Shown here: in pieces, positions 18,941 through 29,999 of the stretch
Layout: each line of letters begins with the position of its first letter
Position numbering within the stretch: the first letter of the stretch is position 1
Assembly (NCBI RefSeq): GCF_902635505.1
Contig: NC_045432.1
Coordinates: 5,267,275-5,331,274, forward strand
Origin: Sarcophilus harrisii
Lineage: Eukaryota; Chordata; Mammalia; Dasyuromorphia; Dasyuridae
DNA: 64,000 nt
Direction: 5' to 3'
Position numbers and translations under genes: made by a program
Notes under the pieces: model-generated
What the model was told of the DNA's origin: nothing
Database searches by the model: none
The model's input: only the letters and a program-made list of their open reading frames with translations

Positions 18941-19927
18941 TTTTTAGATAGAAAGACATTCTTCAGAAATTAATGTAGAATCTATGCCCTGATGATGGTA
19001 TACACGCTAGCGCAAGTGTGGCGAGGATTTTCCAGGTCCTTGCTAGTCACTGCGTGAACCCAGGCAGACCTGTACATTGCGATTTATCCATTCAGGAGCT
19101 TGACACCCATCAGGAAGTTGTGGACTTGTGTGTCTCACTATTTCTATCGAGACCCAGAGAGTCATCTGGAATGCATGGGCAGGCTTCCAAAGCAGTTGAG
19201 GATAAGATGAATAGAGCACAATACTACAAGTCAGATATGTGTACAGACCCTAAGAAATTTGACACAAAAAGCTTGAACAAAACTTGTTGGCAGTTTGGAT
19301 AGCCGTCATAATCTCCAAAGCTCAAGTAGAGCTCTGATTGACTTATTTAAACACAAGTAATTAGCAAATTTATCCACACTCAGAAGTGGGAATCCAAACC
19401 TCAAAGAGTAGGATCTCATTGAGACCCAAGATGCTCCCAGACACAGATTAAGATATAATTAATAATTTGACAAGGAGCTAACAGAGGACCTGAATTTAAA
19501 CTTGTATTAAGTCTGACACTTAGATACTTTTCTGCAAGGGCCAGAGTACTGTGACAAATAATGGACAACAAATATAACTAATAAGAAAGACAAAAAGGAT
19601 ATGCGACAGGGATGCATCTTAATGTCCATTTAAACAACAGGCTTCTTGTTCCATTGTTGAGGTTAGCTACCTCCTTTTTCATGAAGTCATCTACTTCCCT
19701 TGGAAATTTTGTGTTGTAGAGATCTGTTCTGGACCACCACCCGTACATTGTCCAGTTTGGTCCACTCAAACTCAAGAGATGTACATCCCTGAATCAACAT
19801 GGTGTTGATGATGGTGTGTCAGTTGTTAACGGTACCTGGTACAGGTATACACCTGGTATAGCATGTATACCATCATCAGGGCATAGATTCTACATTAATT
19901 TCTGATGAATGTCTTTCTATCTAAAAA
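18941..19927. repeat. 69-bp near-perfect inverted repeat flanking 849 bp
   Basis: The arm at 18941-19009 and the arm at 19859-19927 are reverse complements over 69 bp with 2 mismatches, starting TTTTTAGATAGAAAGACATT. The right arm is followed by a small hairpin (AGAAATAAGG ... CCTTATTTCT, about 19930-19958). The 849 bp between holds no recognised transposase. Part of it (about 19030-19200) resembles an uncharacterised repeat at 26590-27110. It could be a DNA-transposon pair of terminal repeats or an inverted duplication; neither is proven. Confidence 0.7.
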
Positions 19928-20081
19928 GATAGAAATAAGGCCCTTTTGCCTTATTTCTACAGTCTTGCAGTTATTTGTTCCAGTAAATCAACTTTTCAGG
20001 TTTCAGGCCAATTGTGAAGGTTTCCTTGGTAAGTCTACTTAAACCTGCTAGTAATAAATAAGAAGGAAATTTGGTGGGCTT

Positions 20082-20212
20082 TATAGGCCTCAACTAACCA
20101 GGCTAATTTGGAAGGAGAAATAAACGTTTGCATTTTTACCAGCTGGCTGCGATTTGGGGGTAAATTATTTATTTCAACTGAGACTAAGACGGCCTCCAGG
20201 AAAACCCCAACA
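20082..20212 (+). mobile_element. Truncated endogenous retrovirus LTR, 3' end
   Basis: About 130 bp matches the terminal part of the solo LTR at 50587-51146 in the opposite orientation. Shared blocks are GGCTAATTTGGAAGGAGAAA, the polyadenylation signal region, and TTACCAGCTGGCTGCGATTT. It ends in CA like the other copy. Only the terminal part is present; this is a fossil. Confidence 0.7.
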
Positions 20213-20984
20213 GGTATGCTCTGGCTAGCCAAAGTTAATCTTGTTACCTTGAGAACTCTCATTGTCTGTGACACCTTGCCAGCCTCGTTATTTTTGACCC
20301 TGGTAAGATCTAGTCTATGGAGAAAAAAGGGAGGGAGGGGAAAGGAGGAACTATTTGGAAAGGGTTTGAGAGTCTCCTGTGAATTCTGCCCTTGGAATTA
20401 CCTTGTTAAGGTCCTAAACCCTTCCGCAATAAACTCACATCCAAAGTGGGATGATTTAAGTTATAGCACAGCAGTGATTTATAGGATAAATTGTCTGTAC
20501 TGATTATGAAAACTATGAAATTATATCTGAAGTACTATGCCTTGAAGTTGCATCTTTTAACGAACAGTTTCAACAGACGCCAATTTAAAAGAATTTTCTT
20601 CCTATTTTAGGGTTAATATTGATCACTTGGGGTTTTTTCCTCATTAGGTATTTGCTTTATGTATAAAACTCCAGAATGTGAATATTTTCTTAATTTCTTA
20701 ATTGAATTTTAGATCAGGATGTGTTTAAACTAGAAGAGTTTAGTACTAGAGTTGGCTTTATTTTATTCTTTAGAATCTGCAAAAGGTCTCAGTTTAGTGG
20801 CCACTATTGGCCTTTTATATTATCAGAACCCAACAAGTCCAGACTTAAAGTAGTCCTTCCTAGAATTTTTTCCCCCATTTTGCCAACAAACTCCCTAATG
20901 ACCACTGACCACTCCACTCATGTCACTATTATGTCATTATTTGACAAGGGAATGCAAAGGATCCCATGATGAAGACTAACTGCT

Positions 20985-21215
20985 CAAGTCAGAATTGAGG
21001 CTCATGAGTTTTATATCATCAGTGATGAGGGCCATCCTAATGGTCCTGATCTAGATCTTGCTACTGAACCAAATGACTCTGGAAGAAAAAGTGAGGCTGG
21101 TGACTTTGCACAGCCCAACCCTGCTGCAATCCAACTCACATGCGTGTCACAGCATTACCTCCCTGGTGTCACGGTCCTCATCGAGAACAAAGGGCAAGGA
21201 ATAACACAACATTCG
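20985..21215 (-). repeat. RTE-derived marsupial SINE, antisense
   Basis: On the minus strand it reads as the RTE-tailed SINE: a block near TTGTTCTCGATGAGGACCGT (about 21175-21195), then GCAAAGTCACCAGCCTCACT (about 21090-21110) and GAGTCATTTGGTTC (about 21068-21082). The full-length shape of about 220 bp is kept. Confidence 0.7.
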
Positions 21216-21339
21216 TTAGTCATAGCAATCTTGCTAACTACTCAGGTTAGCTTAGAAATTGTAAAGTTAGTCAGGAAGTATGGTCAGGACAATATAGTCA
21301 TATGGTGCTGATACCCAAATCAGAAAGAGCCACAACAGA

Positions 21340-22835
21340 ACAAAAGCTATAGACAAATTTTCCTGATGAACATTGGTGCAAACAATTTAAAATAAAACAC
21401 TAGCAAGTAGATTACAGCAGTTTACCTCAAAGATCATGTACTAACGAGCAGGTGAGGTTTATACCAGGAAAGCAGGACTGTTCAATATGAGAAAAACTAT
21501 CGGCGTAATTAAGCATATATTGATATGTTTTAAAAAGCCAACAGAAATCATATCATTATCTTAATAAATGCGGAAAAAATGACAAAATACAACACCCATT
21601 CGTATTAAAAACAAGAGAGCATAGACGTAGCTTTCCTTAAAATGGTAAGTTGTCTCTCTCAAAAAACAACAGCAAGCATCATCTGTAATAAGTATAAGCT
21701 GGAACTCTTCCCAGTAAGATCAGAGATGAAGCAAGGATGTCCATTATCATCACTGTTAGTCAATATTGTGCTAGAAATCTTAGCTATAGCAGTAAGAGAA
21801 GAAAAAGAATTTGAAGGAGTTCGAATAGACAATGAGGAAACAAAACCTCCACTCTTTGCAAATGATGGTATACTTACAGAATACTAGAGAATCAACTGAA
21901 AAACTAGTTGAGATCATTAGCAACATTAGCAAATTTTCAGGATAGAAAGAAAATAAACCCACGTAAATCATCAGCATTTCTATACATTACCAACAAAGCC
22001 CAGTAACAAGACATAGAAAGAGAAATTCCATTTAAAATAACTATAGACAATATTAAAATACTTGAGAATCTACCTGCCGAGACAAACCCAAGAACACATG
22101 GATACAATTACAAAACTCTTCACACAAATCAAGTCACATCTAAACAATTGGAAAAATATCTATTACTCATGGTGAGGTCAAACCAATATAATAAAAATGA
22201 CAATTCTACATAAATTTATTAATTTATTCAATGCCATACCAATCAAACAACCAAAAACTTCTTTTATAGAGCTAGAAAAGAATAACATTCATCTGGAAGA
22301 ATAAAAGGTCAATCATATTAAGGGAAATAATGAAAAAAAAAATTGAAGGAAGGTGGCCTAGCCATACCAGATCTCAAACTGTATTATAAAGTGATAATAA
22401 TCAGATTATTTTATCAGATTGTTTTAATCTGGTAAGAAATAGAGCGATGAGTTAGGTACAACATACACAATAGTAGATGACCATAATAAGCTAATGTTTG
22501 ATAAAGCCAAAGACCCAAGCTTTGAGGACAAGAACTCACTATTTGACAAAAACTGCTGGGAAAACTAAAAAACAATAGGGCACAAACTAGATATAGACCA
22601 ACATTTCACACTGCATACCAAGAGAAGGTCAAAATGGACACATAATTTAGACGTAAAAGATGATACCATAAGCAAATGAGGAGAGCATGGAATGGTTGGA
22701 CTGTCAGATTTATGGATAAGGGAAGAATTTAGGACCAAACAAGATAGAGAGCCATGAAATATAAAACTAATAATTCTGATTATATTAAACTTAAAAGTGT
22801 TTGCACAAACAAAACTAACAACACTTCTACCTGCT
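21340..22835 (+). repeat. L1 ORF2 fragment (reverse-transcriptase and C-terminal part)
   Basis: The plus strand encodes L1 ORF2-like sequence, including MKQGCPLSSLL (about 21727-21760), the palm region before the active site. The catalytic box reads LFANDG (about 21854-21871) instead of FADD. Frames are broken by many changes, so it is old. It stops abruptly at about 22835 against an antisense LINE; an L1 3' end at 25975-26235 may be its continuation. Confidence 0.75.
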
Positions 22836-23178
22836 ACTTTGTTCTCCTCTTCCTTCATCTATCCACCTCTTTAAGAGTTCCTTCCTTATGCCATTGCCCT
22901 TCCTAATTCCTAATCTATATACTCTTCTAAAAGTCTCTCCCTTATCCTATCCCCTAACCCTTCTTATTTCTTTCTAAGTTTAGAAAGCTTTTTGTACCCT
23001 TTGAGGTGTATATGTTAATCCCTCTTTAAACTATTTCTGATGAGAATAAGGGTCCAGCACTACCAAACCTCCACCTCCACTTGCTTCTTCTGTATCAGTT
23101 CTTCCTTTCATGCCTCATTTGTATAAGTACTCCTTTTTATCTCTCACTATACAGTTTTATTTTTTTAAGAATCATCCC

Positions 23179-24334
23179 AAGACAACTCTGAGATACCACT
23201 ACACACCTGTCAGATTGGCTAAGATGACAGGAAAAAATAATGATGATTGTTGGAGGGGATGCGGGAAAACTAGGGCACTGATGCATTGTCGGTGGAATCG
23301 TGAATACATCCAACCATTCTGGAGAGCAATTTGGAACTATGCTCAAAAAATTATCAAACTGTGCATACCCTTTGATCCAGCAGTGCTACTACTGGGCTTA
23401 TATCCCAAAGAGATCTTAAAGAAAGGAAAGGGACCTGTATGTGCAAGAATGTTTGTGGCGGCCTCTTTGTAGTGGCCAGAAATTGGAAACTGAGTGGACG
23501 CCCATCAATTGGAGAATGGCTGAATAAGCTATGGTATATGAATGTTATGGAATATTATTGTTCTGTAAGAAGTGACCAGCGGGATGATTTCAGAAAGGCC
23601 TTGGAGAGACTTACAGGAACTGATGCTGAGTGAAATGAGCAGGACCAGGAGATCATTATATACTTCAACAACAATACCATATGATGATCAATTCTGATGG
23701 ACATGGCCATCATCTTCAACAATGAGATGAACCAAATCAATTCCAATAGAGCAGTAATGAACTGAACCAGCTACACCCAGCAAAAGAATTCTGGGAGAGG
23801 ACTATGAACCACTACATAGAATTCCCAATTCCTCTATTTTTGTCCGCCTGCATTTTTGATTTCCTTCACAGGCTAATAGTACAATATTTCAGAGTCCGAT
23901 TCTTTTTGTACAGCAAAATAACTGTATGGATATGTATACATATATTGTATTTAACATATACTGTAACATATATAACATGTATTGGTCAACCTGCCATCTG
24001 GGGGCGGGAGGGGGGTGAGGAGGGGAAAAGTTGGAACAAAAGGTTTTGCAATTGTCAATGCTGAAAAAATACCCATGCATATATCTTGTAAATAAAAAGC
24101 TATAATAAATTTTTTTTTGGAAACAAATGATTTATTCTGTCACACAGCTAGTAAGTGTCCAAGGAAGAATTTAAGTACAGGTCTCAGTGCCTCCTGGTCC
24201 AGTGCTTTCTCCCAAAAATCTTGGAGTTTATTGGCTAGATTTTTTTCTTAAGAACCAGGCCTTAAACCAAAACCAGTTCGATTCTTTTTTTTAAACTATA
24301 ATAATAATAATAATAATAAACTAACCAAAAAAAA
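23179..24334 (+). repeat. 5'-truncated L1 with apparent 3' transduction
   Basis: The L1 3' end starts at AAGACAACTCTGAGATACCA and includes the ORF2 C-terminus (NHPKTTLRYHYTPVRLAKMT region, 23170-23230), the 3'UTR and a first polyadenylation signal near 24090-24110. About 200 bp of unrelated sequence follows, with an antisense SINE piece at about 24130-24215, then a 10-A run. A perfect 12-bp target-site duplication, AAGAATCATCCC, lies at 23167-23178 and 24335-24346. The duplication beyond the second A-run indicates that flanking DNA was carried along by read-through. Confidence 0.75.
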
Positions 24335-25093
24335 AAGAATCATCCCATCTTACACAGCTCAAAGCTTTTGTTTCAAACTACCCAAATAATGATGTATTTT
24401 TGCATATAAGAAGTAAACAGTTTGGCCTTAATGAGTCTCTGATAATTGGTCTTTAAGGTTTATCTTATATTTCTCCTGGATTTATATGTCAAATTTCCCA
24501 TTAAGTTCTGCTCTTTTTCTTATAAATACTTGAAAGTTTTTCAATTTGTGAAACATTCATTTTTTTAAAAATTCGGGATTATACTTAACTTTGCTTGGTA
24601 AGTTATCCCTTTGCTTGGTCATAACCCCAGCTCTTTTGCTCTATGAAATATAATGTTCCAAGATCTGCTGTCCTTCAATGTAAAACTGCTATGTCAGTCC
24701 TGATTCTAGCTCCACAATATTTAAATTGTTTTTTTTTCTTGTTAACTTGCAATATCTTTTCTTTAGCCTGAAAGGTTTGAAACTTGGCTATGATATTTTC
24801 TTAAATTTTCTTCTTGGGATCTCATTCAGGTTATGATCAGCATTTTTTTTTCTATTTTTGCTTTACCTTCTTGTTCTAGAACTTCAGGGTAATTTTCCTT
24901 AATAATTTCTTGTAATATTTTTCAAGATTTTTTTAAAAATCATAACCCTCAGGCAGTCCAACTGTTATTATATTGCTTCTTCTTGATCTGTTCTCCAAAT
25001 CAGTTGATTTTTCTGATGAGATATTTCACATTCTATTTCTATCTTTTCCATCCTTTTCTTTGTGTTTTATTATTTCTTGGCGTCTTATAATAT

Positions 25094-25674
25094 TGATGAG
25101 GTTCTACTGGCAGTCAAAGACTTGTGGCAATCCCCTTTTGATCAGAGGCACAGGTCCTTCATGAAAGAATTCATGAACCTGAAATATTAAGTGGCAAAAA
25201 TGGAAGATTATTGTTGAATGAGAAAGTCAGCTTTGCTAGGAGACTGACTTCCTAGTAGTGGCAGAGTCCTATTAGGAAAATGGAGGCTGATACTGAGAAG
25301 AGAATGTCTTCACAGCGGGCAGGGTCTTGGCAGCTATGCCAAAGAGGCAAAGCATGCTACTTGGACATTTCTGCAAACAAATGAGTTTAAAGTTGCTTTT
25401 TAATAGGAAATCTAAGGCTGATGTTTCAAATTGAAAAGAAAGAGAAAGTCCCCAGGCCCAGATCTCCAATTGAATGGAAATCACTTCTAAGGCTTCCTGA
25501 ATGAGGATCTGGCTATCAATGAGAAAAGGCCAGCCAGAAGGATATACTCTCTCTCATAGACTCTCTGGAATCTGGGAGACCAGGAATCTCCCTTCTTTTA
25601 CAGATCAAAAGGGGACACAATTTCAGAATGATAAATTTTCAGATTAAAGGGAAAATAGTTTCATTCCCCCATCA
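25094..25674. mobile_element. Solo LTR of an endogenous retrovirus
   Basis: A 581-bp insertion with inverted ends (TGATG ... CATCA) and a perfect 4-bp duplication ATAT (25090-25093 and 25675-25678), which is typical of gammaretrovirus-like (ERV1) elements. Removing it restores the host LINE exactly. No internal genes are present. It is younger than the LINE that it interrupts. Confidence 0.75.
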
Positions 25675-25974
25675 ATATCATTAGCTTCTCCGTCACCAAT
25701 TCTAATTTTCAAGGAATTATTTTCTTAAGTTTAGATTCTCTTTTTCCATTTGGGTTGACTTTCTTTTCATAATTTTCTTGGATTGCTCTTCTTTTTTCTC
25801 CTAATTTTTCCTCAATCTCTTCTGATTAATTTTTAAAGTCCTTTTTAAGTTCTTCCAAGTACTCTTTTTGGACTTGTGACCAATTGACATTTTTCATTAA
25901 AAAAAGAGTGGCTTCTTTTTTTTAGCTCCACTATCTCCCTCTGAATATAAACCAGAATGCAGATCAAAGCATAC

Positions 25975-26235
25975 TTTTTTCACTTTATTTTTCTCATAGT
26001 GTTTATTTGTTTTGTCTGTGTTTTATCTCACGACATAACTGATACGGAAATATGTTTTGCATGACTGCTCACGTATTAATCTGTGTGAAATTTTTACCAT
26101 CTCAGGGATGAGGAAGGGAAAGGAGAGAGGGAGAGAATTTGGACTTCAAATTCTTAAAAAATGCTAAAACTGTTTTTATGTGTAATGGGGGAAAATAAAT
26201 TCCAAAAAATAAGATCAAAAAGACAATACAGAAGT
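25975..26235 (+). repeat. L1 3' end fragment
   Basis: Marsupial L1 3' end: GCAGATCAAAGCATACTTTT, GGAAATATGTTTTGCATGA (about 26045-26065) and the terminal AATAAATTCC. It may belong to the L1 ORF2 piece at 21340-22835, split by the antisense LINE. Confidence 0.65.
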
Positions 26236-26454
26236 CACAAACAACAGACTGCAATGAAAGACAAATCTCTTGCTTATATGTCCGTGGAAAATAAGGTGAA
26301 GGGGCACCAGGTTCAGAAAAATCCTAATCCTACCCCAATAGTCTCCTAGAAAGAGATCTTCTTGCTGAAACAGACAAAAAATGTGGAACCACAAAGCACT
26401 AACCCATCTCTGTAGTTTTCACAATTTAGGGCACAAAAGTTCTGGACTGCAACT

Positions 26455-27115
26455 TTACCTGATCTCTGGGTTCCATTTCTCTAGAAGTTTCCTAATTGAT
26501 GAAGTCACCTTTTCATGCGCATCGTTGGGAACTTCTTGAGAATGAGAATCTGAGAGGCAGAACCAGCAGCAATTCTCAGAGTCACCAGAAATGAGAGACA
26601 TTTCAAGGTCTTTGCTAGCCACCACATGAATAAAGCAGCAGGGAATGCAGACTGCTGTGCCTGTATTACAGGTTACTGAGCAAGAGTGTGACCCACCCTG
26701 CCAGTACATGGTGGAGATATGTGTCTCACAATTCTACCAATTCTTTTTCTGAGTCTGTGTCTATCTGTCTGTCTCTCTCTGTCTCTCTGTCTCTCTGTGT
26801 GTGTCTGTGTCTCTCTCGTCTGTCTGTCTCTGTCTCTCTCTGTGTGTCTGTCTCTGTCTCTGTTTCTGTGTCTGTCTGTCTCTCTCTTCTGTCTGTCTCT
26901 GTGTGTGTGTGTGTCTCTGTCTCTGTCTGTTTCTGTGTCTGTCTTTCTGTCTGTCTCTCTCTTCTGTCTGTCTCTGTCTCTCTGTGTGTGTCTCTCTTTC
27001 TCTCTCTGTCTCTGTCTCTCTTCTTGAGGTGGATGCCACAGAGTTTGGGTAAAATCAGATAAGCCATATAGGCAGGTTTACAAAGCAATTTGGAAGTATG
27101 ATCAGAGAAGACCTG
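26455..27115. repeat. Uncharacterised repeat with a pyrimidine microsatellite
   Basis: Blocks such as AAGGTCTTTGCTAGCCACCA (about 26605-26625), ATATGTGTCTCAC (about 26717-26729) and GGCAGGTTTACAAAGCAATT (about 27071-27090) recur in the same order in diverged form at about 19035-19200. Between them is a (TCTG/TCTCTG)n tract at about 26755-27025. The long open frames across the tract on both strands are low-complexity artefacts. Confidence 0.5.
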
Positions 27116-27354
27116 GAGGCAGGAAAACTAATGGGAAAATGGTTTTTTTTTTTTTTTTGAAAGGGAGTGCTTCAATTACTTCAAAGGAAAGAATGTCTCC
27201 TTCACTCTAATTATTTGTCCTGGACCTAAGGAACAGTATCTTCTTTATCAATCAGTCTGTTAATTAGCTCTTTGCACCTGCCTTATTAGACAGGAGGGTA
27301 AAGAGAAGGGGGTAAATTCCTGGATCTCTTCAGGGTCTTGTGAGTTTTTCCACA

Positions 27355-27995
27355 TGTGCCCTTTGCCCCAGCAATATTACTACTGGGCCTGTATTATCCC
27401 AAAGAGAGCTAAAGGGGGAACACCCATGAGGTGGTCAAAACTTTCCAGCAGCTCTTTTGGTGGTGGCAAAGAATTGGGGATCGAAGGGATGCCCAGCGAC
27501 TGGGGAATGGCTGACCGAGCCGTGCTTGTGTCGGAATACTGTGCTATAAGAAATGATCACGGGGACGCTCTCCAAAAACCCGATGCGAAGTGAAGCAAAT
27601 AGAACCAGGAGAACATCGTACGTAGGAACAGCATTGTCATAAAACGTTCGGCTGTCAGTGACTTGGTTCTTCTCAGCAATACAAGGATCCAAGGCAGTTC
27701 CAAAGGACTTATGCTGGAAAATGCCTCCACCCCAAGAGAACGGCGATGAAGTCTGAATGTGAGACTATGGGATGTCCGCGTGCAATTGCTCTCTTTTCCT
27801 GGAGCTTTTTTGTCTGTTTTCTTTCACATGACAAATATGGAAACATGTCTTTCAGGACTACACGTGTATAACCCATAGCAAAATACTTGCCTTCTCAAGG
27901 TGGGGAGGAAGCGAGATCGGGAGAGGGTTTGGAGCTTAAATTTTTTGGATGAATGTTAAAAATCGCCTTTCATGTCATTGGGGAAAATATTAAAT
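27355..27995 (+). repeat. L1 3' end (ORF2 C-terminus plus 3'UTR)
   Basis: It starts at CCTTTGCCCCAGCAATATTA, the tail of L1 ORF2, and continues through the 3'UTR (GACAAATATGGAAACATGTC, about 27831-27850) to a terminal AATATTAAATTTT. It is diverged from the L1 at 23179, an older or different subfamily resembling 41398-42070. Confidence 0.75.
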
Positions 27996-28589
27996 TTTAA
28001 AAAAGAAGGGCTTGGGGGGAAGCCCTAGGAATATTCTGTTGTCATTGTAAAGTGACTGGGAGAAGGAGATACTGAGGAGACGTTCAGCACGTGCAGTGTC
28101 ACACAGAAAAAGAAAGAGATCTGCTAACAGTTAACAGTACAAAATGGCGTTAAATTGCTTCTCCCCAAATTTACTTTCGACTCAACATACAATCTCTTTG
28201 CTCTGAAGCACGTTTCCCCGCAGAGGAGCGGTTACTAGGGAAAAGCCAGCTCCAGTCAAGCAAAAGCTCATTTCTGGGGAACCTGTAACCCCAGCATTGA
28301 CTAAGCTGGCTTTCGGCTGCCTGGCAGCGGGGAGTGGTGAATCTGCTGATAAAAACCTTCAAGCACTCTCCGAGGACTTGACTCTAGCAGAAAGGTAAAT
28401 GGGCTCATCCTCGGCGTATGGCTATTAGAACGCGCGCTAACGCGTTCAGCGTTACTGGGCCACTTGGATACAGCGAGGATATTTTAGTCATTTGGATACA
28501 ATCTGTCTCACCAAAGACCCAGCCTGTAGCTCCTTTCTCTGAATACCCGGCGTTCTGGATTCGGAACACGACACTCTGCAAAACATTTG

Positions 28590-28735
28590 ATTCTTACAAG
28601 AAGTAGTGTTATCATTCCCACTTTACAGGTGAATTGACTATAGCTACTGAGTGTCCATGGCAGAATTTTAATTCAAATCTATCTCGATTCCAAATCTGAT
28701 GCTCTTGCCACTGTGCCTCCCAGCTGTTTCCTCGC
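28590..28735 (-). repeat. MIR SINE, antisense
   Basis: The reversed MIR core is visible: ATCATTCCCACTTTACAGGT (28610-28629), then the stretch to the diagnostic GATGCTCTTGCCACTGTGCC (28699-28718). It is old and diverged. The surrounding 28000-29430 shows no gene. Confidence 0.7.
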
Positions 28736-29429
28736 CTCAGTCTGGTTCTTCAATATGATATGCCGGGCCAGTGAGACAGGCAAAACAATAGTTCGAAGGA
28801 CGACATTATTAAATGGAAAAGGAATTTTCAGCCAGTCTTTTTTAAAACAAAATTGTGTGCTCCAGCAATTACCAAATTAACATCAACCCTCCATTTTGCT
28901 CAGTTGCAAGTGATTTAGGAGAGAACATCAATGTGATTCCATTTTTTAGTCCACCTTTGCTGCTATTACATTTCTTTCCCTCTCTCGTTGAGGCATCATC
29001 TTGGGGCCTTCCCTCACCTCTGTTTGTTTTAGAGCTCTAAGATTACAAAAGAAAACACAAATGATTTGAAAGAGATCCAGGAGCTCAGCCCCTCCTTTTT
29101 ATCCCATTTGATAATATAAGAAGCAGGGATTTAACAAATAACAATTAACTAACCCATAAAGAAGAAACCATTTCATTTATCACAGTGTAAATTGCTCCGC
29201 TAAAAAAATCTCTTGTTTCTGTACTGTAACAATAAATACCCCAATAAATACCTTTTCCTGCTGACGGACCCTACCTGATCTTAGCCCAAACTGCTTTGGG
29301 CCTGCTCTACTGCTCTGTCCAAGGAATGTAGCTCAGAAGGAGAGAATACATGTGTGTTTATGTACATGTGGGCATATGCATGTGTGTGTGTGTGTGTTTC
29401 ACAAATGTTTATCATCTGCCGACTTGTGA

Positions 29430-29690
29430 GACACATAGTGATGAGGTCTTGGGTCATTGGGTGGGAATGGCAGAAAAAGTCAGAAATATTGATAAGATTG
29501 CTGGCTGAGGCAAGCAGAGAAGGGCACGGATGGGGATCAGTTCCGTCTTATTGTCCCAGCCCCTCAGAGGTCTTGGGGAATCCTACTTTCCTGTATACAA
29601 TTAGAAAGCCACGCTATGATGCCAAACCCCCAAGATTAAATTTCCCCTATAAATCTCTTCATGGTCTATCCCATCTTTGCTGAATCTCTT
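29430..29690. repeat. Uncharacterised LTR-like repeat, copy 1
   Basis: Aligns with 58985-59225 in the same orientation: a GGTCATTGGGTGGG-type start, GCTGAGGCAAGCAGAGAAGG (29501-29520) against GAGGCAAGCAGGGAAGG, and a shared GATTAAATTTCCCCTAT-type end. A CCTATAAATCTC block resembles an LTR TATA region. Family and true ends are unknown. Confidence 0.5.
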
Positions 29691-29760
29691 TTGAATTAGC
29701 CCAGCAGGGTATTCTTCCTCATGATATCTTCCCTCTCACCCTGTCCTCCATGCCTTAGAG

Positions 29761-29995
29761 CAGTGGTTCTCAAACTTTTGTTTTCAGTATCTTTATCCTA
29801 TTAAAAATGATTGAGGCTCTCTCCAAAGCGTTTTGTTTATCTGGGAATTTAGGGAACATTTTTAAATAAACATTTTGGGTTTTAAAAATAAATTTAAATT
29901 ATTCCATTTGGGCACTGGGAGAATTTTTTCTTTTATAAATTTTTAATGTTAAACCCAAAAGAAAAAATGAATTTCCCTTCTTTTTCCCCCCAGTT
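29761..29995 (+). mobile_element. hAT (Charlie-type) transposon end
   Basis: CAGTGGTTCTCAAAC at 29761-29775 is the classic hAT-Charlie terminal sequence. The following AT-rich stretch (ATTGAGGCTCTCTCCAAAG, TTTGTTTATCTGGG) resembles non-autonomous Charlie consensus. No matching right end was found, so the element is cut or overrun by the adjoining AT-rich array. Confidence 0.55.
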
Positions 29996-29999
29996 TAGG

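Larger units (their letters stand above)
22836..25970 (-). repeat. HAL1/L1-like LINE, antisense, hosting two later insertions
   Basis: This is a second copy of the family at 841-3240, in three pieces: 22836-23178, 24335-25093 and 25675-25970. The pieces align in order with the first copy once the insertions at 23179-24334 (L1) and 25094-25674 (LTR) are removed. For example, the sequence on either side of the LTR (TCTTATAATAT then CATTAGCTTC) rejoins to match the uninterrupted copy near 2480-2525. Confidence 0.6.

Noticed and set aside
26688-27088. Open frames of 83-124 codons on both strands
   Set aside because: They are translations of a (TCTG/TCTCTG)n microsatellite (Ser/Leu/Val on one strand, Arg/Glu/Thr on the other).
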